Part shown: piece by piece, positions 24,014-32,565 of the stretch
How positions within the stretch are numbered: the stretch's first letter is position 1
Layout of the letters: every line of letters begins with the position of its first letter
Assembly: GCF_000218565.1 (NCBI RefSeq)
Contig: NC_015684.1
Location: 2,604,001 to 2,668,000 of the forward strand
Direction: 5' to 3'
From: Afipia carboxidovorans OM5
GTDB taxonomy: Bacteria > Pseudomonadota > Alphaproteobacteria > Rhizobiales > Xanthobacteraceae
DNA length: 64,000 nucleotides
Notes under the pieces: model-generated
Databases searched by the model: none
What the model was told of the DNA's origin: nothing
The model's input: the letters and a program-made list of their open reading frames with translations, nothing else
Made by a program: the position numbers and the translations under genes

Positions 24014-24313
24014 ATGACCGCCCGCTTCAAAAAGCTGGATGATCTGCCGCTTTTCGCCAGCGAAGAGCAGATCGCAGCCGCCATTTTGGGGCCGGGACGG
24101 ACCGTCGATTGGCGTGGGATAGCCCCACTTCTCGAAAAACGAGGGTTCCCGGGGATTGATGGCCTTCACGGCGGGCGGTACGTTCCAGCCATCCGGGCAT
24201 TCTATGATGCACAGTACCGAGTAAGGAGCGATGGGCCGCCCGCGAGAGAACCCCACCGTCCTGCGGAGTTCGCCAGTTCATGGAAGAAGCGAAGCAACCA
24301 ATCCCCGGCTTGA
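24014..24313 (+). CDS. Small protein upstream of integrase, possible excisionase
   Basis: Ninety-nine residues starting MTARFKKLDDLPLFASEEQ. The segment ASEEQIAAAILGPG through DWRGIAPLLEKRGFPGID resembles the small helix-turn-helix proteins that precede integrases in rhizobial prophages, so it may act as a recombination directionality factor. The integrase start at 24280 lies within its last codons. The assignment rests on position and a weak motif. Confidence 0.6.
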   Translation: MTARFKKLDDLPLFASEEQIAAAILGPGRTVDWRGIAPLLEKRGFPGIDGLHGGRYVPAIRAFYDAQYRVRSDGPPAREPHRPAEFASSWKKRSNQSPA

Positions 24314-25494
24314 GGCGGCAGGGCTCGCGCCTCCTTTGGAGAGCTTCGAAGGCCGCCATTGCAAAGGGCTACCCGGTCAAGTCAGCAAACCTGACAGCCC
24401 TTGCCGGCGACGAGCGATTGTTGCGCGAACGGTGCGCCAAGCTTCAGCGCGAAATGCTGGAATGGATCACCGGCGTTAAGCGCTCCATCATCGAATTCGA
24501 CGGCACGTTTCGGAGCGTATTCGATCTATACGAAACCGATCCGCAGAGCCCGTTTCACAGACTGAAGCCGGGGACAAAGCATCCCTACAAGACCTATATG
24601 CGGATGATGCGCGCGCATATTGGTCACTGTCATATCGACCAAACCGACGGCCGCGACGTTCGGGACTGGTTCAAGGAATGGACAAAGCCGGAAAAGGAAG
24701 GCGATCCGCGAACCATCGCGAAAGCGAATATGGCGCTTGCGGTCCTGAAATCATCGCTTCAGTTCGCCATCGAATGCCGTAAGCCGGGATGCGTCGAATT
24801 CCGGGCCTGCATTCCTAAGAACCTCGAGAAGCCGAAGGCGCGAAGGTTCGCCATTCCTGCCGGGCAAGTTGCGAAGGCGCGCGCCGCCGCGCACGAACAA
24901 CAACAGCCCGGAGCCGCGCTCGCCTACGCCCTGCAGTTTGAAGGCACGCTTCGACAGTGGGATGTTATCGGCCAGTGGGTCGATATGTCGGACCCACGAC
25001 CCTCAGCAATCCACCACAACGGGAAGAAGTGGTTCGGTCCAACATGGAACGATGTCGATGACAATCTGATCCTGCGCTGGAAGCCGACGAAGACAGAAGA
25101 GAGTTCCGGCGAAGAGATCGTTATCGACCTCCGCGCATGCCCGATGGTCATGGAGGAATTGGAGCTCACGCTGGCGGCCGGAAAGCCTTTGAGCGGACCG
25201 CTGGTGGTAGATCGCCGAACAGGCCAGCCGTTTCTGAGCCAGCCCTTTGAAACGATATGGCGCAAGGCCGCCACCGCTGCCGGTATCAGCAAGAAAGTCT
25301 GGAACCGCGATCTGCGGAAATCGGGATCGACAGAGGCGCGCCGATCCGGCGCATCGGTCGATGACCTTCAGAAGTTGATGGGGCATGTCGAGGGCAGCAA
25401 GGTGACGCAGGATGTGTACGACCTTGCCGATCTTGAGGCCCACCGGCGGATCGCCGCGTCGCGCGTCGCCTTCCGGAAAACTACCGAGAAATAG
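24280..25494 (+). CDS. Tyrosine-type phage integrase
   Basis: A 404-residue site-specific recombinase for integration and excision. The N-terminal part is an arm- and core-binding region (MRMMRAHIGHCHIDQTDGRD). The catalytic domain has EGTLRQWDVIG with the first Arg, NRDLRKSGSTEARRSG with the second Arg, LMGHVEGSKVTQDVYDL with the His and the nucleophilic Tyr. The usual HxxR histidine appears as Arg (RDLR). It is the last gene of the rightward operon and has no gap that would hold its own promoter. The attachment site should lie between here and 25632. Confidence 0.93.
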   Translation: MEEAKQPIPGLRRQGSRLLWRASKAAIAKGYPVKSANLTALAGDERLLRERCAKLQREMLEWITGVKRSIIEFDGTFRSVFDLYETDPQSPFHRLKPGTKHPYKTYMRMMRAHIGHCHIDQTDGRDVRDWFKEWTKPEKEGDPRTIAKANMALAVLKSSLQFAIECRKPGCVEFRACIPKNLEKPKARRFAIPAGQVAKARAAAHEQQQPGAALAYALQFEGTLRQWDVIGQWVDMSDPRPSAIHHNGKKWFGPTWNDVDDNLILRWKPTKTEESSGEEIVIDLRACPMVMEELELTLAAGKPLSGPLVVDRRTGQPFLSQPFETIWRKAATAAGISKKVWNRDLRKSGSTEARRSGASVDDLQKLMGHVEGSKVTQDVYDLADLEAHRRIAASRVAFRKTTEK

Positions 25495-25632
25495 TGCGTT
25501 GTCGTCGCCGCACACGCGGCGCACATCGGCGCAAAACAACACGAAAAATCAATACGTTAGCGACAAATTTTCTTAACTCCGCATTAACCCTGACGCCCGT
25601 ATGGTTCGCTTTTACCGTGTCCCGGGCGTTTC
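25495..25632. other. Prophage-host junction region
   Basis: A 138-base gap between the integrase and the PilZ gene. It should contain one attachment half-site, but no tRNA, inverted repeat or recognisable att core is visible. Confidence 0.4.
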
Positions 25633-26247
25633 ATGGCATTGGTCCAGCGAAAATTTCAGCCTCAGGCTGAAGAGCGTCGTCGCTTCCAGCGGGTGAGGAT
25701 TCACCTGCTCGGCCGCTATATGCTGTCGGATCGGCGCGAATATCCCTGTCAGGCCATCAACATGTCACCCGGCGGTCTTGCGCTGCTGGCGCCCGGCATC
25801 GGCAGCATCGGCGAGCGGGTTGTCGCCTATCTCGATCATATCGGCCGCGTCGAAGGCAAGATCACGCGCCTGCTCGACAACGGCTTCGCCATGACGGTGA
25901 ACGCGACGCCGCGCAAGCGCGAGAAGCTTGCCGCCCAGCTCACCTGGCTTGCCAACCGCGAGATCCTCAACCTGCCCGAAGACCGCCGCCACGACCGTAT
26001 CGTGCCGCGCAACGCCTCGGGCCTGCTCAAACTCTCCGACGGCAGCGAGATGCCGTGCCGCATCATCGACCTGTCGCTCTCCGGTGCAGCGCTCTCCGGC
26101 GCGATGCGGCCCCTCGTCGGCACCGACGTCATGCTCGGCCGAGTGGCCGCGCGCGTCGTGCGTCACCTCGAGGAAGGCTTCGCGATCGAGTTCAATCACC
26201 CGCAGTCGCTCGAGACTGTCGAGGACAACGTCACCGCCCGCATCTAA
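25633..26247 (+). CDS. Tandem PilZ-domain protein
   Basis: A 204-residue protein with two PilZ domains that should bind cyclic di-GMP and adjust motility, polysaccharide or envelope functions. The first has RRRFQRVR (15-22) and NMSPGG. The second starts RRHDRIVPR and has DLSLSGA. The RxxxR and [DN]xSxxG parts are both present. No output domain is fused. It is the first host gene beside the prophage. Confidence 0.88.
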   Translation: MALVQRKFQPQAEERRRFQRVRIHLLGRYMLSDRREYPCQAINMSPGGLALLAPGIGSIGERVVAYLDHIGRVEGKITRLLDNGFAMTVNATPRKREKLAAQLTWLANREILNLPEDRRHDRIVPRNASGLLKLSDGSEMPCRIIDLSLSGAALSGAMRPLVGTDVMLGRVAARVVRHLEEGFAIEFNHPQSLETVEDNVTARI

Positions 26248-26403
26248 ACCTCCCCGACTCCGGGTCATTTCGGGCGATTCCAGGCCCGGAAACGCCGGCG
26301 CCTTATTGCCGGCCGCATAAACATTCATTAAAAATACATATTATACCCGCGCTCCCACGCCCGAGCGCGGCCTGACACCTCTCGACCACTTCCGGAGGAC
26401 GCG

Positions 26404-27033
26404 ATGGGTTTTCCCGCCTTCTTTGCCGATGCCCCGACGATCACACTGCGTGATCCTCTGGCCATCTTTCTCGGCGCCTCCGACGATGGCGTCATCACCT
26501 ACACCTACGCCGATGCCGTGAAACTCGCAGGCCACTCCTGCCCGACCGTTGCCGGTGCGTACCTGATGGTGCGCGGCGGTCTGCGCGCGCTCTATGGCAA
26601 CGAGATGCCCGAGCGCGGTGACATCGAGGTTTATCTCCGCGAGCCACGCGACGAAGGCACGACGGGCGTCATCGCCGCTGTTGCAACGCTTCTCACCGGC
26701 GCAGCACCTGAAACAGGCTTCGGCGGCATCGGTGCCAAGCGCCGTTTTGCGCGGCGCGACCTACAGCATTTTGGAGCAGCGATCGATGGCCTGATGGCGC
26801 TGCGGCGCAAGGATAACGGCCGTGGCGTTACGCTCGACCTCAACACCGCCGCAGTGCCCGCTGCTCCCGAGATGCAGGCAGTGTTTCCGCGCGTTGTCGC
26901 GGAGCAGGCAAGCGAGGATGAAGAGGCCCGCTTCGCGGCGCTCTGGCAGGATCGCGTCGAGCGGATGCTGATCCAGCATGCTGACGATCCGGCACTGGTG
27001 CAGGTCGAGGAGTGGAAAGCGGCGGCCGCCTAA
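26404..27033 (+). CDS. FmdE-domain protein
   Basis: A 209-residue protein with the FmdE motif AGHSCPTVAGAYLMVRGG (about residues 42-59), where the His and Cys may bind metal. FmdE is named from a subunit of formylmethanofuran dehydrogenase, but stand-alone bacterial copies have no known reaction. It lacks the C-terminal zinc ribbon of longer versions. CGGAGGA precedes the ATG. The gene stands alone, convergent with the esterase gene. Confidence 0.78.
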   Translation: MGFPAFFADAPTITLRDPLAIFLGASDDGVITYTYADAVKLAGHSCPTVAGAYLMVRGGLRALYGNEMPERGDIEVYLREPRDEGTTGVIAAVATLLTGAAPETGFGGIGAKRRFARRDLQHFGAAIDGLMALRRKDNGRGVTLDLNTAAVPAAPEMQAVFPRVVAEQASEDEEARFAALWQDRVERMLIQHADDPALVQVEEWKAAAA

Positions 27034-27052
27034 GAGCCCTCGCCTCGCTTCA

Positions 27053-27586
27053 TTATTGCCCGCGCGCGGCCGCGATCACTTTCGGCGCAAGCCATGCTGC
27101 GAACGCCGCGTGCCCTTGCGCATTGAAATGCTGACCGTCGGGATCGCGCGTGCCCGTCGGCGCGATCTGACCGAGATGGCCGAGCATGATCACCTTGATA
27201 TGGCGGGCGGCGAGCCGCTGCTTGATCTCGGCGATATTGCTTTGTCGCGACGCGCCCTCTCCCCGCCGCGCATCGTTGCCGCCCGGCTGGAAGATGACGA
27301 TCTTCGTACCGTTGGGCACGGCTGAATTGAGCCGCGCCAGCATGCCGCCCGTGGTGTCGCCGGGAATTCCGGCATTGGTGACGCGGGCGCTCACGCCCCT
27401 CGCTGCGAGCAGCGCTTGCAATTGCGCCGGATAAGCCTGCGACGAGGGCACACCGCCGTTGGTACGCCCTCGCCCCGCCCCATAGGTGTTGCTCGCACCC
27501 AGCGCGACGATATTTACTTCCGCCGCCTCCGCGGCGCATGCAAACAGCGCCACAGCCGCGACCATGCCCAAAGCCCAGCCCTTCAT
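27053..27586 (-). CDS. Secreted SGNH-family esterase
   Basis: A 177-residue hydrolase with a signal peptide (MKGWALGMVAAVALFACAAEA). Block I is IVALGASNTYG, with the nucleophile Ser but Ala in place of the Asp of GDS. Block III is GGND, and the last block is DPDGQHFNAQGH with the catalytic Asp and His. It is of the arylesterase/TesA type and should act on esters or thioesters in the periplasm. Confidence 0.85.
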   Translation of the reverse strand: MKGWALGMVAAVALFACAAEAAEVNIVALGASNTYGAGRGRTNGGVPSSQAYPAQLQALLAARGVSARVTNAGIPGDTTGGMLARLNSAVPNGTKIVIFQPGGNDARRGEGASRQSNIAEIKQRLAARHIKVIMLGHLGQIAPTGTRDPDGQHFNAQGHAAFAAWLAPKVIAAARGQ

Positions 27587-27713
27587 GAGACAGCCCCCTT
27601 AGCCCGTCCCGAACGCTAGGCCTCGTCGAAAAAGCCGTAAAGACGGCGGGATGAAGTGTCGCCTCACGATAACGGGAAGGCGATCGGCCGCCCCGGAGCC
27701 GGATCGGCGTCGC

Positions 27714-28049
27714 TCAGCCGCCGGCAGCCTTGGCCTGTTCGAGCGCAAGCACCGAATGGGCATAGGCACCACCGGCCCGCATCTCCGCGGCGACCCAGAT
27801 CGCCTCCATCAATTCCTGCTGCGTCGCTCCATGGCGCATAGCCGCCTTGGTATGGCCTTTGATGCAATAAGGGCACTGCGTGACATGCGCGACGGCCACC
27901 GCAATAAGCTGCTTCACCTTCACCGGCAGTGCACCTTCGGCAAAAACCTTCTGGCTGAAGGCCTCAAAGGCGGCTTGGGTTTCGGGCGTGAGCTCCCGGC
28001 GCATCTTTGAAAACTCGCCGGTTGCGGTTGGGTACATTCCTTCAGACAT
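27714..28049 (-). CDS. AhpD-like carboxymuconolactone decarboxylase family protein
   Basis: A 111-residue protein with the redox motif CPYCIKGH (about residues 52-59), where the two Cys and nearby His form the active site of AhpD-type alkylhydroperoxidases. It should reduce peroxides or act as a thiol oxidoreductase. ATG 28049 follows AAGGAAG. An upstream in-frame start is less likely. Stands alone. Confidence 0.82.
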   Translation of the reverse strand: MSEGMYPTATGEFSKMRRELTPETQAAFEAFSQKVFAEGALPVKVKQLIAVAVAHVTQCPYCIKGHTKAAMRHGATQQELMEAIWVAAEMRAGGAYAHSVLALEQAKAAGG

Positions 28050-28541
28050 CTCGATCTTCCTTTCGCGGCTCTTTGGAGCCATCGGCATGGTAGATCATCG
28101 ATGCGCGTCCCCCAAGAAATCGCGTGGCGATCGCAACATGCGGCTCACAGCATGCTGCTTGCTCGGATGTGTTCAGCGTGTGCTTTCCGGATAGCGTCAC
28201 CGCGCGGTAAAGCCGCTCGGTTAGCGCTTTCTCACCACGCGCTTCCTTCAAGCCGCGTTGCCTTGCCGGACACCGCGTCTTTCGGCCCGCTGCATGGATG
28301 AGAGCGCAGCCTCCCGCCTCGTTAAAGCAACGCCGGTGCCTGTCCGTTCAAGCGGTTAGCGGGTGATGATTCAAATTTGAATCAAATCCGGATAGTTAAA
28401 ATTTGAGCTTTATTTGAACTGCATTTGATTCAAACAAGCCTTTGATTTGATTTTCATTTCACTCAATTGCCCTGCCGCGGTTTAGCTGCGGCGCAAAGCC
28501 TCCATGGGAAGGTGGCCCCAACAAAAAAAGAGGGGCCGCAA
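28050..28541. other. Intergenic region with AT-rich repeat block
   Basis: A 492-base gap. The left 300 bases show nothing coding. From 28360 to 28465 the base composition changes sharply to AT-rich and holds a cluster of TTTGA motifs described separately. The downstream gene is the LapG-like protease. Confidence 0.6.
28367..28454. promoter_or_regulatory. TTTGA/TCAAA repeat cluster with perfect 18-bp palindrome
   Basis: TGATTCAAATTTGAATCA (28367-28384) is a perfect palindrome. It is followed by further TTTGA half-sites near 28402, 28412 and 28424 (the last as TTTGATTCAAA) and 28441-28450. The block lies 90-175 bases upstream of the LapG-like gene and looks like a regulator-binding region. Confidence 0.55.
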
Positions 28542-29189
28542 ATGGTTTCGATCCGTGGATGGGGTACGTGTCTGGCGATCTTCGTCGGGCTCGCAGGTTT
28601 TCCGCAAAGCTCGCTCGCTGCAGGTGCGGCGGCAAAGCCCGCGATGTCACACGCACGCGTGCTCTATGCGAGCCTTGGCGACACTGCACGTGCGCCGATC
28701 GGCTGGACCGAGTTCTGCACCGCGCACGCCGCCGACTGCATGAGCCGTCCGAGCGAAGCGCGCGACATCGTCATGACCCAGACCGCCTGGAAGGATCTCG
28801 TCCGCGTCAACCGCTGGGTCAACGAGACCATCAAGCCGATGACCGACATGGAGCATTGGGGCGTGATCGAGAAGTGGTCGTACCCCACCGACGGCTACGG
28901 CGATTGCGAGGATTACGTTCTCCTGAAGCGCAAGATGCTGGTCGATGCCGGCTGGCCGCGCGAGGCGCTGCTCATCACCGTGGTGCGCGACAAGAAGGGC
29001 GAAGGCCATGCCGTGCTGACTGTGAAGTCCGACAAGGGCGAATTCGTTCTCGACAACCAGAACGAGGACGTCCTGGCCTGGACCGACACCGGTTATCGCT
29101 TCGTCAAACGCCAGTCGCAAACCGACCCGAATGTGTGGGTCTCGCTCGGCGACAGCCGCCCCGCAGCCGTCACCGCCGCATCGAACTGA
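28542..29189 (+). CDS. Periplasmic transglutaminase-like cysteine protease (BTLCP, LapG-like)
   Basis: A 215-residue exported protein with a signal peptide (CLAIFVGLAGFPQSSLAAGA). The catalytic triad is seen as YGDCEDYVLLKRKML (Cys), GHAVLTVKS (His) and LDNQNEDVLAW (Asp). LapG-type enzymes cleave surface adhesins to release biofilms and are controlled by the c-di-GMP receptor LapD. No LapD or adhesin gene is adjacent. ATG 28542 follows GAGGGG. Confidence 0.87.
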   Translation: MVSIRGWGTCLAIFVGLAGFPQSSLAAGAAAKPAMSHARVLYASLGDTARAPIGWTEFCTAHAADCMSRPSEARDIVMTQTAWKDLVRVNRWVNETIKPMTDMEHWGVIEKWSYPTDGYGDCEDYVLLKRKMLVDAGWPREALLITVVRDKKGEGHAVLTVKSDKGEFVLDNQNEDVLAWTDTGYRFVKRQSQTDPNVWVSLGDSRPAAVTAASN

Positions 29190-29247
29190 GGTTTAGAAAC
29201 GCGTCCGGTCACATCCCCACCCCTTCCCGTCCCCGACCGGGTCGCGC

Positions 29248-29286
29248 GCGGCCAGCTTCTCCCCCGGAAGTTGGCCGCACTTTTTT
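29248..29286 (+). terminator. Rho-independent terminator after LapG-like gene
   Basis: GCGGCCA (29248-29254) pairs with TGGCCGC (29272-29278), with a further CTTC/GAAG pairing inside, followed by a run of seven T. Confidence 0.85.
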
Positions 29287-29387
29287 GTCCCGCCCGCGTC
29301 AAGCCAGACAAGGCTTGATGTCGGGCGCGCCGCCATGCGAATCCTGTGCCCCGATTATCCCCGGCTCCCGCAGCCCTATCCGGACGC

Positions 29388-30578
29388 ATGGCGTTGTCGA
29401 AGCCGCTTCGCAAACTCTTCCGCAAGCTCGGCAAGAACCGGCAGAAGCTCGATCTCACGATCGAGGCCCGGCGCAGCCGCAAGCTGCCGCGTGACAAGGG
29501 CTCCGTCGTCGTGGTGCGGCTCGATGGCATCGGGGATTTCGTGCTGTGGCTTGCCTGCGCCCGGGCGATCCGCGTGCGCTACCCGCAGCCGGACTATCGC
29601 ATCACGCTCATCGCCTCGTCGGTGTTCAGCAACTTCGCGGCCTCGACCGGCCTGTTTGACGACGTGATCGCGGTCGATACCAAGCGTTACATCGACGACA
29701 ACACCTACAGCCGGTCAATCCTGAAGCGCGTTGCGGCCTTGCGCGCCGAGGTCGCAATCAATCCGGGCATCTCGCGCGACCGTTACGGCGACCGGCTCGT
29801 CCATGTCAGCGGCGCGACGACGCGCATCGGCGTCGATGGCGACCCGAAGGCGCAGACCGAGAAGAAGCAGCAACAGTCCGATCTCTGGTACACCGACCTT
29901 ATCCGGATCACGCCCGGCATTCACGAGATCGAGGCGAATGCGATTGTCGCGCGCACTTTCGATCCGGCGATGCCGCCCAGACGTCCGCGTCTCGACAAAA
30001 GCCTGATCGCGCGTCCGGACTGGCTGCCGGATGAATCCTATTTCGTGGTCTTCCCCGGCAGCGCGTCCGTGAAGAAGAAATGGCCGGCCGAGCGTTTCGC
30101 CGCCATTCTGCAACGGCTGCAGCAGCGCACCGGCTGGATCGCGGTGATCTGCGGCACCAATGCGGAGAAGCGTGACGCGCAGGCGATCCTCGACCTCACC
30201 GGCCGGCATCGCATCGTCGATGCCTGCGGCCGCACCGATCTTCCCGCGCTCGCGGGCGTGCTGCGCGACGCAAAGCTCCTGCTCTGCAACGACACCGGCG
30301 CGGCGCATATCGCGGCCGCCGTCGATACGCCCGTGGTGGTGCCGTGCGGCGGCTATCACTACGGCCGCTTCCTGCCCTACCCGACACTCGCAACCGCCGA
30401 CACGCCGGTGATGTTCGCGGTGTTCGAGCAGATGCCGTGCTTCAACTGCAGCTGGAAATGCATCTATCCACGCGCCGACGACGAGCCGCTCTATTGCGTG
30501 AGTCAGATCGGCATCGAGGCTGTGTGGGATGCAGTCAGCCGCGCATTGAACATCACGCCGCAGGCGGACGCGCGCTGA
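29388..30578 (+). CDS. Glycosyltransferase family 9 (heptosyltransferase-like)
   Basis: A 396-residue GT9 enzyme that should add a heptose or related sugar to a lipopolysaccharide core or other glycan. VVVVRLDGIGDFVLW near residue 40 is the family start motif, and FPGSASVKKKWPAERFAAIL plus LLCNDTGAAHIAAAVDTPVV are the two motifs of the nucleotide-sugar domain. A Cys-rich FNCSWKCIYP segment lies near the C-terminus, as in other GT9 proteins. Stands alone. Confidence 0.85.
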   Translation: MALSKPLRKLFRKLGKNRQKLDLTIEARRSRKLPRDKGSVVVVRLDGIGDFVLWLACARAIRVRYPQPDYRITLIASSVFSNFAASTGLFDDVIAVDTKRYIDDNTYSRSILKRVAALRAEVAINPGISRDRYGDRLVHVSGATTRIGVDGDPKAQTEKKQQQSDLWYTDLIRITPGIHEIEANAIVARTFDPAMPPRRPRLDKSLIARPDWLPDESYFVVFPGSASVKKKWPAERFAAILQRLQQRTGWIAVICGTNAEKRDAQAILDLTGRHRIVDACGRTDLPALAGVLRDAKLLLCNDTGAAHIAAAVDTPVVVPCGGYHYGRFLPYPTLATADTPVMFAVFEQMPCFNCSWKCIYPRADDEPLYCVSQIGIEAVWDAVSRALNITPQADAR

Positions 30579-30598
30579 CGCCGCGCATCGCGGCGTCA
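30576..30598. terminator. GC hairpin between convergent genes
   Basis: TGACGCCGCG and CGCGGCGTCA form a perfect 10-bp stem with a three-base loop. It starts in the GT9 stop codon and could end both convergent transcripts, although no T run follows. Confidence 0.55.
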
Positions 30599-30624
30599 GG
30601 CAGTCCGCTGCGGCCAATGATCGC

Positions 30625-31155
30625 TTAGCTGATCTTCTTCAAGCCGGCCTTGAAGCGGCGGCTGTTCTCGACGTAATGCGGCGCGGCCCGCGTGAGGTGC
30701 TTGACCTGTTCGTCATCAAGCGTGCGCACCGCGCGGGCGGGCGAGCCGATGATGAGCGAGCGCTCGGGAAACTCCTTGCCCTCGGGCACCAGTGCCCCTG
30801 CGCCGACGACGCTTTCCTTGCCGATGCGCGAACCGTTCATCACGATCGCGCCCATGCCGATCAACGCGCCGTCGCCGATGGTGCAGCCGTGCAGAATGGC
30901 GTTGTGGCCGACCGAAACACCCTTGCCGAGGGTCAGGGGAAAGCCGGGATCGGAATGGAAGGTGCAGTTATCCTGCACGCTCGAACCCTCGCCGATATCG
31001 ATCAGTTCGTTGTCGCCGCGGATCACGCTGCCGAACCAGACGCTCGCCCCCTTCTGCAGCCGCACGTTGCCGATCACCTCGGCAGATTCCGCAATGAAAT
31101 AGTCGCCGTCGGCCGGCAGTTGCGGCTTCACGCCGTCGAGCTCGTAGGTCGCCAT
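30625..31155 (-). CDS. Gamma-class carbonic anhydrase-like protein
   Basis: A 176-residue left-handed beta-helix protein with hexapeptide repeats. Zinc ligands are expected in DNCTFHSDPG and VGHNAILHGC, which fit the three-histidine site of gamma carbonic anhydrases. Also RGDNELIDIG and NGSRIGKESVVGAGA. Such YrdA/PaaY-type proteins can be carbonic anhydrases or thioesterase relatives, so activity is not certain. Confidence 0.87.
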   Translation of the reverse strand: MATYELDGVKPQLPADGDYFIAESAEVIGNVRLQKGASVWFGSVIRGDNELIDIGEGSSVQDNCTFHSDPGFPLTLGKGVSVGHNAILHGCTIGDGALIGMGAIVMNGSRIGKESVVGAGALVPEGKEFPERSLIIGSPARAVRTLDDEQVKHLTRAAPHYVENSRRFKAGLKKIS

Positions 31156-31222
31156 TCTGTTCTCCTTGTGGTCAGACCACTATGCCACGAACAGACCGGC
31201 GATGCGAGCGGCGAAAGGCAGA

Positions 31223-31558
31223 TCAGGCTACGATTCCAGTGGCTTGGAGCAGCATAACGACGCAAGTGCCGGACATCAGGCTCCAGATACCGGCAATGAC
31301 CGTAGCCATCATCACGAACAGCATGTGGCGCTGCTCGATCCGCCGGCCGCGGATCGTGTTCCGCATGATGATGAAGGGCGCGGCGAAGACCAGGAACGGC
31401 ACGGCGATCATCGCGCGCGAGGCCTCGCCGTCGTCGAGGAGACCGAACCCGGCGGGCCGGTCCACGAAGGCCTGATAGCCACTCACCAGCGCACCGGCGA
31501 CGGCAAAGCCGATCATCAACGCGAAAAAGGAACTCAGGGCCTCGGGCGACATCTTCAA
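31223..31558 (-). CDS. Small integral membrane protein, uncharacterised
   Basis: A 111-residue protein with three hydrophobic segments (about residues 10-30, 50-66 and 80-105). The loop MRNTIRGRRIEQRHM between the last two is basic and so probably cytoplasmic. Conserved in Bradyrhizobium relatives from memory, function unknown. Confidence 0.7.
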   Translation of the reverse strand: MKMSPEALSSFFALMIGFAVAGALVSGYQAFVDRPAGFGLLDDGEASRAMIAVPFLVFAAPFIIMRNTIRGRRIEQRHMLFVMMATVIAGIWSLMSGTCVVMLLQATGIVA

Positions 31559-31762
31559 GCCTCACGCAAGACGTGCCCTTCGCTTTCGCAGAACCCCGGT
31601 TCGGCTGCCACTTCATCCTTAAGAAAGGGTTAACAGCATCGGCCTGCCCCTCCCGCGGCCGGAGCAAACATAGCCGCACGGCCGTCTCGCCATCGCCACA
31701 CAAGCTGCTCTATGACAGGGCATTGTCCGCCGCGATTCGCTCCGCTCTGGAACTCCTCCCGT

Positions 31763-32461
31763 ATGGCCGCCTCTCCGCCGCCGCGCCCCCGCAAACCCCG
31801 CCGCCCCTATGGGCCGATCGTCGCCTCGGTGCTCCTCGGGGCGGGCGCGCTTGCCGCGATCATCTACCTCCTGCAGCCGACCTGGCGTCCGCAGCAGCAG
31901 GGCGCCGAGCCCGACACCCTGCCAGTGACGATCGGGCAGACGCTATTCAACGTGCCGACCGCCGCGATCCGGGTGAAGCTGCAGAAGCGCACCGGGCCGC
32001 AGGAGCGCGTCGACCTGTCGTTCCTCTACCCCTCGCTACAGCCGCCACCGCCGCGGCCGCAGACCGCCGCCGCCGATGCCGTGGAGAAGCCCGAGCCGAT
32101 CGACCGGATTTTCGTCTCCCTCATCGCGCACCATGACGCGCTGTCGCCGAAGGAGCGCACCGCCACGATCTATCCGCGCTATCTCGAGTCCGAGGCGACG
32201 AGTGTCGAAGGCGTGCTGATGATGCAGTCCTTCCGTGAGGGCACGCCCTATGCGGGCGAGGACCTGTTCATGGCGGACGGTGCGCACTTCACCGCACGCT
32301 GCTCACGCGATGCGCGCACGCCCGGCATGTGTCTCAGCGAACGCCGGATCGGTGACGCCGATCTGCACTTCCGCTTCCCGCGCGCATGGTTGTCGCAATG
32401 GCAGGATGTCGCTGATGCGATGGACCAGCTCGCCGGACAGCTGCAGGGGCCGAGGAAATAG
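31763..32461 (+). CDS. Single-pass membrane protein, uncharacterised
   Basis: A 232-residue protein with a proline- and arginine-rich cytoplasmic start (MAASPPPRPRKPRRPYG), one membrane helix (GPIVASVLLGAGALAAIIYL) and a periplasmic domain with two cysteines. The start at ATG 31763 is chosen because a longer in-frame version adds no plausible sequence. No family was recognised. Confidence 0.7.
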   Translation: MAASPPPRPRKPRRPYGPIVASVLLGAGALAAIIYLLQPTWRPQQQGAEPDTLPVTIGQTLFNVPTAAIRVKLQKRTGPQERVDLSFLYPSLQPPPPRPQTAAADAVEKPEPIDRIFVSLIAHHDALSPKERTATIYPRYLESEATSVEGVLMMQSFREGTPYAGEDLFMADGAHFTARCSRDARTPGMCLSERRIGDADLHFRFPRAWLSQWQDVADAMDQLAGQLQGPRK

Positions 32462-32481
32462 GCGGCGCTCGCGATGCGCTC

Positions 32482-32502
32482 CCTCTCCCCGTTGGGGAGA
32501 GG
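32482..32502. repeat. CTCTCCCC hairpin element
   Basis: CCTCTCCCC-GTT-GGGGAGAGG, a perfect 9-bp stem. It is the dispersed palindrome type that also occurs near 41,640. It may act as a terminator here. Confidence 0.6.
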
Positions 32503-32520
32503 TGAAGCAAGAAATGAAAA

Positions 32521-32540
32521 TGGCCGGTAAAAACCGGCCA
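32521..32540. terminator. Hairpin between convergent genes
   Basis: TGGCCGGT-AAAA-ACCGGCCA, a perfect 8-bp stem with an AAAA loop. It lies 26 bases after the stop of the leftward DUF3126 gene and could end both convergent transcripts. Confidence 0.55.
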
Positions 32541-32565
32541 CCGCATCGCCTTTCGTGAGGCAGCG

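Larger units (their letters stand above)
1..25494. mobile_element. Prophage (partial; left end outside window)
   Basis: A tyrosine integrase (ending at 25494), an S24-type repressor between divergent operons, RecT and YqaJ recombination genes, SSB, replicative helicase and DNA methyltransferases together identify a temperate phage. Genes are small, overlap by 1-4 bases and sit in two long convergent-free transcription units leaving 13.1 kb and 14.6 kb. Ordinary host genes begin at 25633. No capsid, tail, terminase or lysis genes are seen, so they should lie left of position 1. No attachment-site duplication can be tested because only one end is present, and no tRNA lies next to the integrase. 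Confidence 0.93.

Noticed and set aside
1..25494. Complete prophage or plasmid-like element
   Set aside because: No structural genes or second end are in the window, so completeness cannot be claimed.
27053..27586. Inactive esterase because of GAS in place of GDS
   Set aside because: The nucleophile Ser, GGND and DxxH blocks are intact. I believe the Ala form is common in rhizobial relatives.
28367..28454. Possible CRISPR-like short repeats
   Set aside because: The repeated element is only five to eleven bases, irregularly spaced, without spacers of constant length.
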